A DNA stretch of 52,220 bases from Planctomycetaceae bacterium. GTDB taxonomy: Bacteria; Planctomycetota; Planctomycetia; Pirellulales; Pirellulaceae. Position numbers and translations under genes: made by a program. Shown piece by piece: positions 26,805 to 36,730 of the stretch (its first letter is position 1; every line of letters begins with the position of its first letter). The notes under the pieces were generated by a model that saw only the letters and a list, made by a program, of their open reading frames with translations, was not told the DNA's origin and ran no database searches. The DNA is taken from contig JABJJO010000081.1 in assembly GCA_018660825.1 (NCBI GenBank), positions 1-52,220 on the forward strand, given 5' to 3'.

Positions 26805-28814
26805 TCACTCATGTAATTGGAAAATCGCCAATTGATCGCTGTTTTTTATTTTGATCCAAGTAGTACGTGGATCATCGAGTGAGCGTTGTGGTTGCCACCG
26901 TTGGAAATATGATTTCCAGGCAGGGCTTAGCGGCGTAACATCAATCTTAGCAAACCACTGATACCACAAAGCAGCTTGTTCACTAGGTGTCGCTGCAATC
27001 AAGAGTGTTTCATCCCCAGCGTATTGCTCCTCGATAACCTTGCTGCGGAACTCACTAAGTTTCACAACCCAGTTTTCAGGGAACTCAGCGATTCTTTCCG
27101 GACTTAAAAAATCTCGCAGAGCCTTTTCAGTCCAAGTGAATCCCGCAGGACTAGCTGGGGCAAAGAAAGTACCGGTGATTCGTCGCACAAAATATTGTCC
27201 AACACTGGGGTTGGAAGCCCAGCGGCTTAACATTTCACTGCCACTTTCGAAACCTAGATCGGCAAGTATTGAATTGTAACGAGGGGAACCTATTTGCCAG
27301 CCCGCAGGGACGATGCGTAAATTTGGATTTGAATTGATTCGCTGTAGCGGGTGACAACCTTCCCATCCGGGTAGCGCATCTGGCGACAGGCGAATCAACG
27401 TGGCTGGTTTTTTTAATTTATCAATAACAACTTCTCCCGCTAGTAAATTGCCGCGGCGCACTAAGACGACATTTGTCTGAACTCGCAACAGTTGAAAACA
27501 CTGCCATCCACTTAATGTTAACAACATAATGGCTAAGACTTGCCTGACATTTGCCTTGTCGCTGAACCATGATTGCAGTGACGGTTTTGATTTCTGGTCA
27601 CTCGATCGCACTAGCAATGCAAATACAGTCAATATATAGAATAGTATTGGCATTGCGATTCGTGGTACTAAGCGAAAATATGTGAGAAACAGGAATGGCG
27701 CCCCCAGCAGCAATGCAGCCCATAGTTTTTTAGACAATAGCGGGTCGGCCAGAGCGTCACGACTCTGTAGCAGTACAACGGCTAATATTAGAGGTAAAAA
27801 TGTAAATAACAGCAGTGCGTTGTCTCGTAGATGTCCAACAGTTTGCTTCCACGACGATGATGCATCAGCGGTTTTCGCCGCCGTTAGGAAACGTTGGAAC
27901 GAATGACTGTTCGCTAACCGTTGATCATGCAGCATCCAACTGTTGCGAATCAATTCATAATCGTCGGCTGTCCAATTCGCAGCAGTTGTAACCGCGGAAA
28001 GATCTGTAGGACGCTCGCCCACGCGGCCACTAGGCATATCAAATAATTCTGCCCGTAATGAATAAAAACTCATGTACTCTTGCCATGCGGGTGGTCGCGT
28101 TAAACGATCCAAGCTTCGATCGATAGCCACAACGGTCAATACCAGAAAAAGATTAATGATAAGTACCCGCCGCAGTTTCTTGGACGTGAATAGCAGCAGC
28201 GGTGCGGCGAAAACAAAGCATAATAGCCCTAGCTTCCAGCGCCAAAGTAATGCCAGAATGAGCAGCCCTAAAGCTACCTTTTGCTGAGTCCATTTGTTTT
28301 TATTAAATTGGTGTGGGTGCAATCGTTGGAGTAGCAGGAAGGCAAAGACGGCGAATTCCAATGTCAGCGCTGCCTTTGTGAATGTTAACGTCAACAGTGA
28401 TTGATAGGCAAAAGCTAAAAAGAACGGAATTAAACAGGCCAGCCAACGTCTGTGGGATATTGAAGACGCGAGGCAAAATCCGAGTAACGACAACCCCAAG
28501 GCTTGAGTTGTAACAAGTAAAATTCCGTACCAGGGAACAGCGGGTGCGGCTTGGTATAGCAGATAAAAGCTGTGGTTAAATGTCCAGGATAAGAAGGGCA
28601 CTTCGGCGGCCGCTGCGAATCCGTCATCACCGGCAAGGATCATTTGCGCACCGATATCATCGGCGACTTCGTACGTCACGGGCATGATCCAGACAAACAA
28701 AAATCCGGCAGCGACTCCGACTAACAGCCAATTTTTTAAACGCCCTGGTAGTCTTTGCAGCAGCGATAAATCGCGCCATTCAGAATCTACTAAATCAATT
28801 GTGCGGGAACTCAA
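26805..28814 (-). CDS. Polytopic membrane protein, GT-C glycosyltransferase-like
   Basis: A 669-residue protein with many membrane spans across about residues 25-465, then a soluble C-terminal part. After the first span lies VTYEVADDIGAQM; acidic residues in the first outer loop are typical of GT-C lipid-linked sugar transferases. I could not assign a named family. The frame is open to 28967, but that would overrun the upstream GT2 gene. I place the start at TTG 28814-28812, with GGAGA (28826-28822) seven bases upstream, 13 bases after the GT2 stop. It is fourth in a row of sugar genes read leftwards, so it probably adds or flips a sugar for a surface glycan. Confidence 0.72.
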   Translation of the reverse strand: MSSRTIDLVDSEWRDLSLLQRLPGRLKNWLLVGVAAGFLFVWIMPVTYEVADDIGAQMILAGDDGFAAAAEVPFLSWTFNHSFYLLYQAAPAVPWYGILLVTTQALGLSLLGFCLASSISHRRWLACLIPFFLAFAYQSLLTLTFTKAALTLEFAVFAFLLLQRLHPHQFNKNKWTQQKVALGLLILALLWRWKLGLLCFVFAAPLLLFTSKKLRRVLIINLFLVLTVVAIDRSLDRLTRPPAWQEYMSFYSLRAELFDMPSGRVGERPTDLSAVTTAANWTADDYELIRNSWMLHDQRLANSHSFQRFLTAAKTADASSSWKQTVGHLRDNALLLFTFLPLILAVVLLQSRDALADPLLSKKLWAALLLGAPFLFLTYFRLVPRIAMPILFYILTVFALLVRSSDQKSKPSLQSWFSDKANVRQVLAIMLLTLSGWQCFQLLRVQTNVVLVRRGNLLAGEVVIDKLKKPATLIRLSPDALPGWEGCHPLQRINSNPNLRIVPAGWQIGSPRYNSILADLGFESGSEMLSRWASNPSVGQYFVRRITGTFFAPASPAGFTWTEKALRDFLSPERIAEFPENWVVKLSEFRSKVIEEQYAGDETLLIAATPSEQAALWYQWFAKIDVTPLSPAWKSYFQRWQPQRSLDDPRTTWIKIKNSDQLAIFQLHE

Positions 28815-28827
28815 AACGTATTCTCCG

Positions 28828-29811
28828 CTATACTTCAGCTGTTGGATCGTTCGGCGATTCAACAGTGGTTGTTTGTCTGATAACGAATCGCGGTCGGCCC
28901 CGTACTTCTTCCAAAATACGAATAATATATTCGCCCAGCAATCCGATGGCGAACAGCGTCGTTCCACCGAAGAAGATGATTAATAAGACCTGCGTCATGA
29001 AACCGGTATCCGATTTGATATTTTCGGTGAAAAAATATTGCAGAACGTAAAAAACCCCTAAGACGAAGCTGGCGAGTGCTGCCAGAAATCCAATCATGCT
29101 GATACATTTCAAAGGCAGAGTAGAAACACTGACCACATTGTCAATCAATAACGTGATGAGTCGCAGGATGCCATAGCCACTTTTTCCAGCCACTCGTTCT
29201 TGATGCTCAACGGTTACACTTTTAATCCGATTTGTTGTTTGGAAAATGAGGGGGTTGATGTTGGGATTGATGGTTGAATACTCACTAATAGCAGTGACCA
29301 GTGGTCGTCTCATCGCACGCATCGAGGTGCTGCGAATGCCGCGCGGCTTTTTGTAGATCACGCGAAATAACAAATCCATAATGCCAGTGCCTAAGTTACG
29401 TAGTGGATTGTGCTTTTTGTTGTCAAAGGAGGCAATGACACAGTCCGTAGTGTCATTGTCAAGCAACATTTGAATGAGCTTCGGTAGTTCGCTCGGAGGT
29501 TGTTGTAAATCGTCATCCGTGGTCACAATGATCTCACCTTGCGTTTGTAACAGACCACACAGGGTTGAACGATATTGCCCGGTGTTAAAAACGAGATCGA
29601 TGCCACGTACGTTTTCATCTTTGGCCGCGATGTCTTGAATCGTGTTCCAAGTATCATCGGGGCTACTGTCATTTACGAGTATTAATTCGTACGAAAATTC
29701 AGCTGCGACCATGGCTTGTTTAACTTCGGAGGCCAGTTGACCTAGCCACTGGCTGCTGCGAAAACATGGGACCACAATTGACACGAGTGGTGTGTGTTGC
29801 CTACGACTCAT
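28828..29811 (-). CDS. GT2 family glycosyltransferase (DPM1/ArnC-like) with two C-terminal membrane spans
   Basis: About 327 residues. A GT-A fold is shown by VSIVVPCFRSSQWL, LILVNDSSPDDTW and the metal motif TTDDDLQQPP. Two hydrophobic spans near the C-terminus (SMIGFLAALASFVLGVFYVL and VLLIIFFGGTTLFAIGLLGEY) are typical of polyprenyl-phosphate glycosyltransferases. It probably transfers a nucleotide sugar to undecaprenyl phosphate, making a donor for a GT-C enzyme such as the next gene. The ATG at 29811 has GGAGGG (29826-29821) nine bases upstream and overlaps the ATP-grasp stop by 11 bases, so translation is probably coupled. An ATG at 29838 is less well placed. Confidence 0.9.
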   Translation of the reverse strand: MSRRQHTPLVSIVVPCFRSSQWLGQLASEVKQAMVAAEFSYELILVNDSSPDDTWNTIQDIAAKDENVRGIDLVFNTGQYRSTLCGLLQTQGEIIVTTDDDLQQPPSELPKLIQMLLDNDTTDCVIASFDNKKHNPLRNLGTGIMDLLFRVIYKKPRGIRSTSMRAMRRPLVTAISEYSTINPNINPLIFQTTNRIKSVTVEHQERVAGKSGYGILRLITLLIDNVVSVSTLPLKCISMIGFLAALASFVLGVFYVLQYFFTENIKSDTGFMTQVLLIIFFGGTTLFAIGLLGEYIIRILEEVRGRPRFVIRQTTTVESPNDPTAEV

Positions 29812-30877
29812 AGGAGAGGGCCCTCCATGGGGTATCACTTGTTTCCCGAAACATTGGAGCGAAATCCATCCCGCGAACCATTTCTAAACCGAGTGTAATT
29901 TGTTCGCAGTTAAAATCGCCGTTACCATCAGTCCCCAAAAGTGATTCAACTAAGATTGCAGGGAAATTCACTCCACCAGCGGCATACAGTAATGGCCGAA
30001 ATGCGTTACGGGCATTTATTTCAGTGACTAGTGCTTTGCCGTTAATGTCCTCTCGCAGATCCACGGCATAGATGCCCTGCGGGTGATCGTCGGCGAGCGT
30101 GACCGCTTGAATTGCCGTGTTTTGAATTTCGGAGCTATCTATAAGTTGGCAGTGTGAGACGTTTCCGGTAACGCCGCTAATGGCGACTTGCGCCATAAAA
30201 TACTTCAGGCGTTCTCCGGCAGCCGATGCGACAAGCTGTCCGTTGTTCCATACAGAAGTCCAATTTAGGTTGCGGCCTGGCAGGTATTCATGCGCTAACC
30301 AAACGTCTGGAGAATCACCAGTGTTTTGCCTGCGCCAATAATCAATCCAAAAAGCACCTTCGTCTGCAGTTTTGATGACAATACTACCCCGACCTCGCGG
30401 TCCGACGGCACACCGTAGCCAGACGGGGGTTCCAAGTGTTTGTAGTGCCGTTGCGAGGTCGCGTGCGTCATCAACGACCATGGTCTTGGCTGTAATACTT
30501 GCACTTTTAAGTCGATCATGCAGTACTTGCTTGCTGAGGCAAGCGGTAAGTCCAAACTGAAGGGGGCAGGAGAGTTTGGTCTGGATTTGGTCACGAACGG
30601 GGTAAATTGCCTCGAGTTCGGGTTCCGTATTAATTAATGCTAATGCGACGTTTTCGGATTCGAATACATGTTTGAGTTTGTCCGCGTATTCGGGTTCATC
30701 GCCGCGCGGCAGAATAATCACATCGTCGCAATAGGGTAATGCCAGTTGTTGTCCCCATGTGGATACCTCGGTGCCGATGATACGCTCGTTACGGTGAGCG
30801 AGTTTGAGGCAGCGCAAGACTTCTAATCCAATAGAAGATCCGCAAGCGGTAACTAGAATGGTTGGACGATCTGGCAT
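29801..30877 (-). CDS. ATP-grasp family carboxylate-amine ligase-like protein
   Basis: About 358 residues. It has an N-terminal Rossmann-like fold, TILVTACGSSIGLEVLRCL, then an ATP-grasp core with SKQVLHDRLKSASI, VWLRCAVGPRGRGSIV, HEYLPGRNLNW and the metal-binding LVTEINARNAFRP. The layout is like carbamoyl-phosphate-synthase-type ATP-grasp proteins found in glycan loci. It may join an amino acid or similar group to a sugar, but no substrate can be named. The start ATG 30877 is preferred over the in-frame TTG 30886. It lies between the aminotransferase and GT2 genes, overlapping the latter. Confidence 0.8.
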   Translation of the reverse strand: MPDRPTILVTACGSSIGLEVLRCLKLAHRNERIIGTEVSTWGQQLALPYCDDVIILPRGDEPEYADKLKHVFESENVALALINTEPELEAIYPVRDQIQTKLSCPLQFGLTACLSKQVLHDRLKSASITAKTMVVDDARDLATALQTLGTPVWLRCAVGPRGRGSIVIKTADEGAFWIDYWRRQNTGDSPDVWLAHEYLPGRNLNWTSVWNNGQLVASAAGERLKYFMAQVAISGVTGNVSHCQLIDSSEIQNTAIQAVTLADDHPQGIYAVDLREDINGKALVTEINARNAFRPLLYAAGGVNFPAILVESLLGTDGNGDFNCEQITLGLEMVRGMDFAPMFRETSDTPWRALSYES

Positions 30878-31052
30878 CGGTTTCAAACAAAAAGTACTTG
30901 GATAATGTATTTATATTAATACGATAATGCTCTGCGTAGAGTTCTATTATTACCGCGCAACGGAATAGCCAGTGTGTCGCTTGCCCTGAGTTCGGGCTAT
31001 ACGGATTAGACGGATTGCGCGCATTGAGGTGGGGCAATCTTTTGCGGTTGCG

Positions 31053-31066
31053 CGCGAATATTCGCG
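31053..31066. repeat. 14-base perfect palindrome between aminotransferase and ATP-grasp genes
   Basis: CGCGAAT and ATTCGCG meet without a spacer. It lies 15 bases after the aminotransferase stop (31081, minus strand) inside a larger GGGCA...TGCCC pairing (about 31033-31072). There is no T run, so it may be a processing hairpin or a binding site rather than an intrinsic terminator. Confidence 0.4.
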
Positions 31067-31080
31067 GCTGCCCATACGTG

Positions 31081-32232
31081 TTAAGCCGCTTTGCTTTGCG
31101 GCATCGAATAGAAGCTGGTTACGCCAGCGACGACTGCGTGGATTTCGGATTCTTCAAGTTCGGGGAAAATCGGCAAGCTCAGAACTTCATCGGCTGCGCG
31201 ATTTGTTTCCGTTAAATCCATATCGATACTCGGGCAGGTTTGAAAGCACTTCTGCGCATGTACTGGAATTGGGTAGTAGATTTCCGCACCGATGTTACGT
31301 TCCGCTAGAAATTCTTTTAAGCTGTCGCGCTGACCATTTTTCACTCGTACCGTATATTGATTCCATACGTGTCCGGTGCCATAGGTTGAATGAGGCAAGA
31401 CGATGTCGGCTTCCAGTCCCGCGTCATCAAACAAGGCTGTGTACAGTTGTGCATTTGTTTGGCGCGCAAGGTTGGCCGACTCAAGGTGCTTCATTTTCAC
31501 ATTCAAGGCCGCTGCTTGAATTGTATCGAGTCGGCTATTGATGCCGATCACTTGATGGTGATAACGCGGTCGCATGCCGTGTCCCGCAAACAATCTGAGC
31601 CGATCTTCAAAATCTACATCATTAGTTACAAGCATTCCGCCGTCGCCGAACCCGCCCAAGTTTTTCGTTGGATAAAAACTGATACAACCAACCTGCCCCC
31701 ATGAACCAGCAGCGCGGCCAGCGATATTAGCACCAATGGCCTGAGCCGCATCCTCGATCACTGTCAGTCCAGTACGATCACAGATCTCCATGATTCGTGG
31801 CATGTCGGCACATTGCCCGAAAAGATGAACTGGAATAACGGCTTTTGTATTGGGTGTGATCGCTGCTTCAAGTGCCGCCGGATCGATGTTGAAAGTGACC
31901 GGATCAATGTCCACAAAAACGGGTGTGGCTCCGAGGCGAGTCACTGGGCTAGCGGTCGCAAAAAACGTGAAGCTCGGGCAAATCACTTCGTCGCCCGGTT
32001 TGATGTCCAGTACCATTAAGGATAATAACAAAGCGTCACTGCCTGAGGCACAACCTATGCCGTGTTTTGTACCGGACCAACGAGCGCATGCGGCTTCAAG
32101 TTTTTGGACATCCGGACCAAATAAAAACCTGCCAGAATCTACTACAACAGTGATCGCTGCTATGATTTCATCACGTAACGGGGCATTGCCGCGAGGCACA
32201 TCGAGCATGGGAACAGGTGGAATATCAGGCAT
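31081..32232 (-). CDS. DegT/DnrJ/EryC1 sugar aminotransferase (WbpE/WlbC-like)
   Basis: A 383-residue PLP enzyme with FGPDVQKLEAACARW, CASGSDALLLSL, DEVICPSFTFFATA, VDIDPVTFNID, PVHLFGQCADM, EDAAQAIGA and the PLP lysine in SFYPTKNLGGFGDGG. The style is of nucleotide-sugar 3-aminotransferases such as those acting on UDP-3-oxo-N-acetylglucosaminuronate, though the substrate is not fixed by sequence. It is distinct from the WecE-type gene at 25639. It is first in a minus-strand row with the ATP-grasp, GT2 and GT-C genes, with 203 bases to the next one. It makes an amino sugar probably used by those enzymes. Confidence 0.9.
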   Translation of the reverse strand: MPDIPPVPMLDVPRGNAPLRDEIIAAITVVVDSGRFLFGPDVQKLEAACARWSGTKHGIGCASGSDALLLSLMVLDIKPGDEVICPSFTFFATASPVTRLGATPVFVDIDPVTFNIDPAALEAAITPNTKAVIPVHLFGQCADMPRIMEICDRTGLTVIEDAAQAIGANIAGRAAGSWGQVGCISFYPTKNLGGFGDGGMLVTNDVDFEDRLRLFAGHGMRPRYHHQVIGINSRLDTIQAAALNVKMKHLESANLARQTNAQLYTALFDDAGLEADIVLPHSTYGTGHVWNQYTVRVKNGQRDSLKEFLAERNIGAEIYYPIPVHAQKCFQTCPSIDMDLTETNRAADEVLSLPIFPELEESEIHAVVAGVTSFYSMPQSKAA

Positions 32233-32391
32233 CTTTAGGTGTCGCTTAATTGGCTATTCTTTAATTGTCCAACTAAACGCAAAGCAGATTTGCGTTTAGG
32301 TACGAGGAAGAATAACTTTTTTACGAACGCTGCGGCAATATCAATTGTCGAGTCACGAATTTGCACGACTTAACACGAATGCCAAAATTCG

Positions 32392-33399
32392 TTAGGACAG
32401 ACGATAGATGCGATCTGCGTTGTCGTGCAAGAGTTTACGTTGGTCAGTGACTGACCGGTTCGCGATGACCGTTTTGAGTGCATTGACCCATTCTCGATAG
32501 CTATCACCGAGGAGACAGACGGGCCAATCGCCCCCAAATACAACTCGGTCTGGCCCAAAGACATCCAAGCAATGGTTAATCAGGGGTGCCAACATAGCCG
32601 CATCCCAGTCATCTTTTGGTACACGTGCAATGATACCGGAGATTTTGCAGATAACATTTTTGCGTTTTGCTAGTTCACCCATATCACGTTTCCATTGATC
32701 AACCGTGTGCCAAGGTTCCTCGGTTGCGTTCGTCAAGAACGCCTTGGGATCACCGTTGCCACAGTGGTCAACAATGAACAGCGTATCTGGAACTTGGTCG
32801 GCTAGTTTAGCGCCATCAAGTAATTCTGTAGGCCGCATGCACAAGTCAAAGCTCATATTTTGTTCGCCCAGCAACTGCATTGATTTGACGAATGTTTTGC
32901 CAAGGCATAATCCTTGCGGTGCCGCCTCATTGTGCAATACTTGCCGGACACCTTTGATGTAGGGATTGTCTTTGTATTTGCGGACATGAGGGGCGAAGCT
33001 GTCTTCGTCGGGACGGCCAGAAATAACCGCTGCCGCTGTCGGGTGCCGAGTACTTTGGGACAAAGCAATCACGTGTTCCGCCTCGAGAGCATGATCACTC
33101 GGAGCACAGTCAACTTCCATATATACAGCTTTGACAACATTCAATCCACGAGTTGCTGCTTTGAATTCCTTCGTTGCATAGGGTTGGTTAAGAATCTCAG
33201 GCGCATCGCCAACCCACGGCGGAGTAATCACGCTCAAATCCCACAAGTGCTGGTGTGTGTCGATGATGGGTAGCTTGTTTTTGCGACTTAGAAGGACTCC
33301 TGCTTGCGCAACAGATGTCGCTGAAGTCATGGCGGTTAAAGTTGTTATGGCAGTGGTGGATTGTAGAAACCTTCGTCGTGTTGTTTTGTGGTTTGTCAT
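32392..33399 (-). CDS. Tat-exported amidohydrolase family 2 protein (fuconolactonase-like)
   Basis: About 335 residues beginning MTNHKTTRRRFLQSTTA, a twin-arginine signal. The TIM-barrel amidohydrolase starts at LPIIDTHQHLWD, with the metal pair HxH. It goes on with KAVYMEVDC, IKGVRQVLHNE, FIVDHCGNGDPK and a C-terminal VVFGGDWPVC, in which the Asp is expected at the active site. The family hydrolyses sugar lactones such as L-fuconolactone, or related compounds. I chose ATG 33399 over the frame's first ATG at 33432, since the Tat motif then stands at the N-terminus. It is divergent from the GT-C-like gene. Confidence 0.87.
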   Translation of the reverse strand: MTNHKTTRRRFLQSTTAITTLTAMTSATSVAQAGVLLSRKNKLPIIDTHQHLWDLSVITPPWVGDAPEILNQPYATKEFKAATRGLNVVKAVYMEVDCAPSDHALEAEHVIALSQSTRHPTAAAVISGRPDEDSFAPHVRKYKDNPYIKGVRQVLHNEAAPQGLCLGKTFVKSMQLLGEQNMSFDLCMRPTELLDGAKLADQVPDTLFIVDHCGNGDPKAFLTNATEEPWHTVDQWKRDMGELAKRKNVICKISGIIARVPKDDWDAAMLAPLINHCLDVFGPDRVVFGGDWPVCLLGDSYREWVNALKTVIANRSVTDQRKLLHDNADRIYRLS

Positions 33400-33561
33400 G
33401 TTGTTAATTCTCAAATTTGAATGAAAAGGCATCGCTAATATTATTATTTATTTTAGCCTTTTGTTATGGTACACGTTTTTCTGAGTGATACCAAACGATA
33501 CCTTTCAAGAAAATTAAACTGATGATGGCTAACGGTGGCTGTTTGCTACGATACATATAGT

Positions 33562-35319
33562 ATGAATTCTACGGGACCACAAAAAAGAGAATCCTCGCTT
33601 TACCAGTATCTGGGTGCGGGATGTGCGCTATTGTCAGTCATGTCCATTTTATGTTTGCGGACATTGACGACGTCACCTCAGACCATATTCCTAGTGGTGG
33701 CGAGTATCGTTTCGTTGTTACCGTTGTTGCGGAACCCTAAACCTGAGACAGCGGAATTTTTTTATCAACAAGGATTTCAAAAGACATTGATTCCGTTGTG
33801 GATCAGTTGGGGACTCGTGGCTGCAGTTTCTTACCTTGGTGAAGCCAAACACATTTCGGGTGGCGTCGATTGGTTTTACTATTTGTGCTATAGCCGCGAT
33901 GGGATCAATTTCTATGGCACCGCTGATAATATGTATAGTTATTTTCCAGGAATTTATCAGTTCTGGAAAACAGCCATGCGATTGGTTGGGACAGATGTTG
34001 CCTCGTTGCAGAATGTCATCGTCGTCGCTTTAGGACTCAATGCAGCGTTGGTTGGTGTCGTGGTATTTCAACATACACGTTGTAAGCTTATATCCATTGG
34101 CACTGCGTTGTGGGCTTTAGTCGTGCTGATTCGGTTTGATGGATTACGAGGTGAGTCGGAAATTATTGCAAGTTTGTTTTTTCTCAGTACGATGATCGCC
34201 TGGAAAGGGACACCGCTAGATCATTGGAATAAATGGAAATTACTATTCGTGTTTGCGCTAGGGTTAGGCTTGACGGTTTATATGAAACAACAAGCAGGCC
34301 TTCTCGCAATCGGGGCATTGGCTTTGGTCTGGGAACAACTAAGCCCGCGATTTGGAAGCCGGCACCATTGGGGGATGCTGGTGTCATTACCGATACTAGC
34401 GGCTCTTTTATTGGTTGGACTCATACTCATGGAAGGCCGAGGTCTTGAGCCATTATCGTTGGGTCTTTCAACAGCGGCTGCCTATCCCAGTCACCATTCG
34501 TGGTGGCACAATTTGTATGTTCAATTTCGTCACGATGAATCCTTTTGGATCGTCGTGACGGTGACGATGGTGATGTTTATCCGCCAACAAAAAAAAATTC
34601 CCCCGGCGACAACATCCACCCAGACTCCGACCGCACGTCTTGTAGGGTTCTTGCTTTTAAGTGGTTTTGCCACACTCCTACAATTCAAAATCCGGCCCTA
34701 CCATCATTATTTGTTGTTAACGATTCCAGCGTTTACGATCAGCGCAGCAATTATTTGGCATGAACATCGCTATCTGATTGAACGAGGAATCAAGCAGAGG
34801 ATGTTGATGGTATTTTTGGCGGCCTTACCGTTTTGTTGGGCGGAAGATTACCAGTGGGCCTATCATCCAGCACAAGTACCTACCGCGGCCCAAGTTGCTG
34901 AGTTGACAAACTGGCACCAGCAAGTGAGCAGTGAGCGGGTCATTGCAGAGCTTCGACGAAATATTCCACGAGATATTCCAAATGCTAGGCGATTGATGAT
35001 ATTACCGAGTCGCCACAACAGTATTCATTACCTTGCTGATACTCGTTCGAGCTCACCGCATGGATATAGTTTCAATGAAGGTGGCTATCATGGGAATCAA
35101 GCGTGGTTGTCTATGTTGGAAACGACGGTATCAGAGTATGTGCTGTTGTTGGAGGAAAACGTATGTGATGCGGACGATCTCGACATCTGGGATGCCCGAA
35201 GAATTGGCCAGGCCCAGCGGATTCTAAAACTGCGAGGTTATCAGCGAGTTGAGGGTGCTGATGAAATTGAGCTGTACGTGCGGACACGATCAGATGCACA
35301 GGGGCAGCAAAGACGATGA
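33562..35319 (+). CDS. Polytopic membrane protein, probable GT-C type glycosyltransferase
   Basis: About 585 residues with some ten or more hydrophobic spans, then a soluble C-terminal domain (about 455-585). After the second span it has HISGGVDWFYYLCYSRDG and a periplasmic MYSYFPGIYQFWK segment, resembling lipid-linked sugar transferases, but I recognise no exact family. The ATG at 33562 gives MNSTGPQ before the first span; a GTG at 33535 is also in frame, and neither has a good ribosome site. It ends five bases before the convergent hisS stop. Function in surface glycan assembly is inferred from position. Confidence 0.7.
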   Translation: MNSTGPQKRESSLYQYLGAGCALLSVMSILCLRTLTTSPQTIFLVVASIVSLLPLLRNPKPETAEFFYQQGFQKTLIPLWISWGLVAAVSYLGEAKHISGGVDWFYYLCYSRDGINFYGTADNMYSYFPGIYQFWKTAMRLVGTDVASLQNVIVVALGLNAALVGVVVFQHTRCKLISIGTALWALVVLIRFDGLRGESEIIASLFFLSTMIAWKGTPLDHWNKWKLLFVFALGLGLTVYMKQQAGLLAIGALALVWEQLSPRFGSRHHWGMLVSLPILAALLLVGLILMEGRGLEPLSLGLSTAAAYPSHHSWWHNLYVQFRHDESFWIVVTVTMVMFIRQQKKIPPATTSTQTPTARLVGFLLLSGFATLLQFKIRPYHHYLLLTIPAFTISAAIIWHEHRYLIERGIKQRMLMVFLAALPFCWAEDYQWAYHPAQVPTAAQVAELTNWHQQVSSERVIAELRRNIPRDIPNARRLMILPSRHNSIHYLADTRSSSPHGYSFNEGGYHGNQAWLSMLETTVSEYVLLLEENVCDADDLDIWDARRIGQAQRILKLRGYQRVEGADEIELYVRTRSDAQGQQRR

Positions 35320-35324
35320 CAGAC

Positions 35325-36683
35325 TTACTTCATGTCTGTGGCCACGCTACTTAATGGGTATTCAATGCTCTCGCCAGTTTGTAGATTTTTAATTTGGCAG
35401 ACATCACGCTGGAGTTCGTCACCACCGGCGATCAATGCATATTGAAAGCCTCGACCGTCGGCATATTTGAGTTGCTTACCCATTTTTTTGGCATCTGGGA
35501 ATACTTCGACTGCCCAACCCGCTTGTCGGAGGTCGGCCGCAATTTGAAGGTACTTATTGAGTTGATCTTTTTCGAAGTAGACCACCAATATGTCGGCGGG
35601 AGTTTTGACTTTTTCGATCATTTCCAGTTCGTCCATCGCCGCCAACAGTCGATCGAGACCGAGTGATGCACCAATTCCGGGCAATTGCTGTTTGGTATAT
35701 AGTTCGGCCAAGTTATCGTAGCGGCCGCCACTACAGACGCTGCCAATTTCCGGCAAGTCATCAAGAAACGTCTCGAAAATAACGCCGGTGTAATAGTCCA
35801 ATCCGCGGGCGATCGAGACGTCGAGTTTGATTCGTTCTGGCGGAACGCCACCAGCGGCTAGACCGTCAAGAATCTGCTGAAGACGGCCAATGCCCGCGGT
35901 ACCAAGTTCGCTTTGTGCGACGAGTGGTTTGAGGTTGTCGAGTATTTCTTGGTTGGAGCCAGTGAGCGTTGTAATCGCCAATACTTGCTCTGCCTGCTCG
36001 GCAGTGATTCCTGCCGCTTCGACCATCTCATTTGCGGTGCGTTCAGGGCCGATTTTGGTGAGTTTATCAAGAGACCGTAAAATCGCCGTTGCTTGTTCGG
36101 CAACTCCGATTTGTTCAAGCAATCCTGTAAGGACTTGGCGATTGTTCACATGGATCGTAAATCGTTCAAACCCGATTTTTTCGAACAGGTCGTTGATAAC
36201 GAGCCCTGTTTCAATGTCGGCCGCAACGGATAGCGTGCCGATGGTGTCAAAATCGCACTGCATGAATTCACGATATCGTCCACGCTGTGTATTTTCGCCG
36301 CGCCAAACTGGAGCGATATGATAGCGTTTAAATGGGGTTCCAAGTGTATTGATGTGTTGAGCGACGAATCTCGCTAGTGGTACGGTAAGGTCAAATCGCA
36401 TACCGACATTGCGGCCCCCGTGATCTTCGAAACGATATAACTGTCGATCAGTTTCTTCGCTCCCTTTGCCCGTCAATATCTCGAGGTATTCTAGCGTGGG
36501 AGTATCAATGGGGCTGAACCCATAACTGCGGTAAACTTTACGGGCGATACCGATTAAACGCTCACGCGGGATCATCGACTCAGGTAAATAATCGCGGAAC
36601 CCTTTCAAGGTGCGCGGTTGAATCAGTTGCCGTTTAGTTTTGGGTTGTTCGTCGGCGGATTTGTTTGAATTATCGGAAGTCAT
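35325..36683 (-). CDS. hisS: Histidyl-tRNA synthetase
   Basis: A 452-residue class II synthetase. Motif 1 region: LKGFRDYLP and TPTLEYLEIL. Motif 2: VWRGENTQRGRYREF. The histidine-specific motif ARGLDYYTGVIFE and motif 3 GASLGLDRLLAAM are all in place, with a C-terminal anticodon-binding domain. It charges tRNA-His in the cytoplasm. It has a hydrophilic N-terminal tail of about 25 residues beyond the usual start. It is last in a tight minus-strand row with the ferredoxin, P-II and YkgJ-type genes, 47 bases after the latter. Confidence 0.97.
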   Translation of the reverse strand: MTSDNSNKSADEQPKTKRQLIQPRTLKGFRDYLPESMIPRERLIGIARKVYRSYGFSPIDTPTLEYLEILTGKGSEETDRQLYRFEDHGGRNVGMRFDLTVPLARFVAQHINTLGTPFKRYHIAPVWRGENTQRGRYREFMQCDFDTIGTLSVAADIETGLVINDLFEKIGFERFTIHVNNRQVLTGLLEQIGVAEQATAILRSLDKLTKIGPERTANEMVEAAGITAEQAEQVLAITTLTGSNQEILDNLKPLVAQSELGTAGIGRLQQILDGLAAGGVPPERIKLDVSIARGLDYYTGVIFETFLDDLPEIGSVCSGGRYDNLAELYTKQQLPGIGASLGLDRLLAAMDELEMIEKVKTPADILVVYFEKDQLNKYLQIAADLRQAGWAVEVFPDAKKMGKQLKYADGRGFQYALIAGGDELQRDVCQIKNLQTGESIEYPLSSVATDMK

Positions 36684-36730
36684 ATTGTTATTTGGTCAGC
36701 CGTAATCGTAAAGTGAAAATAGTTTCGAGT

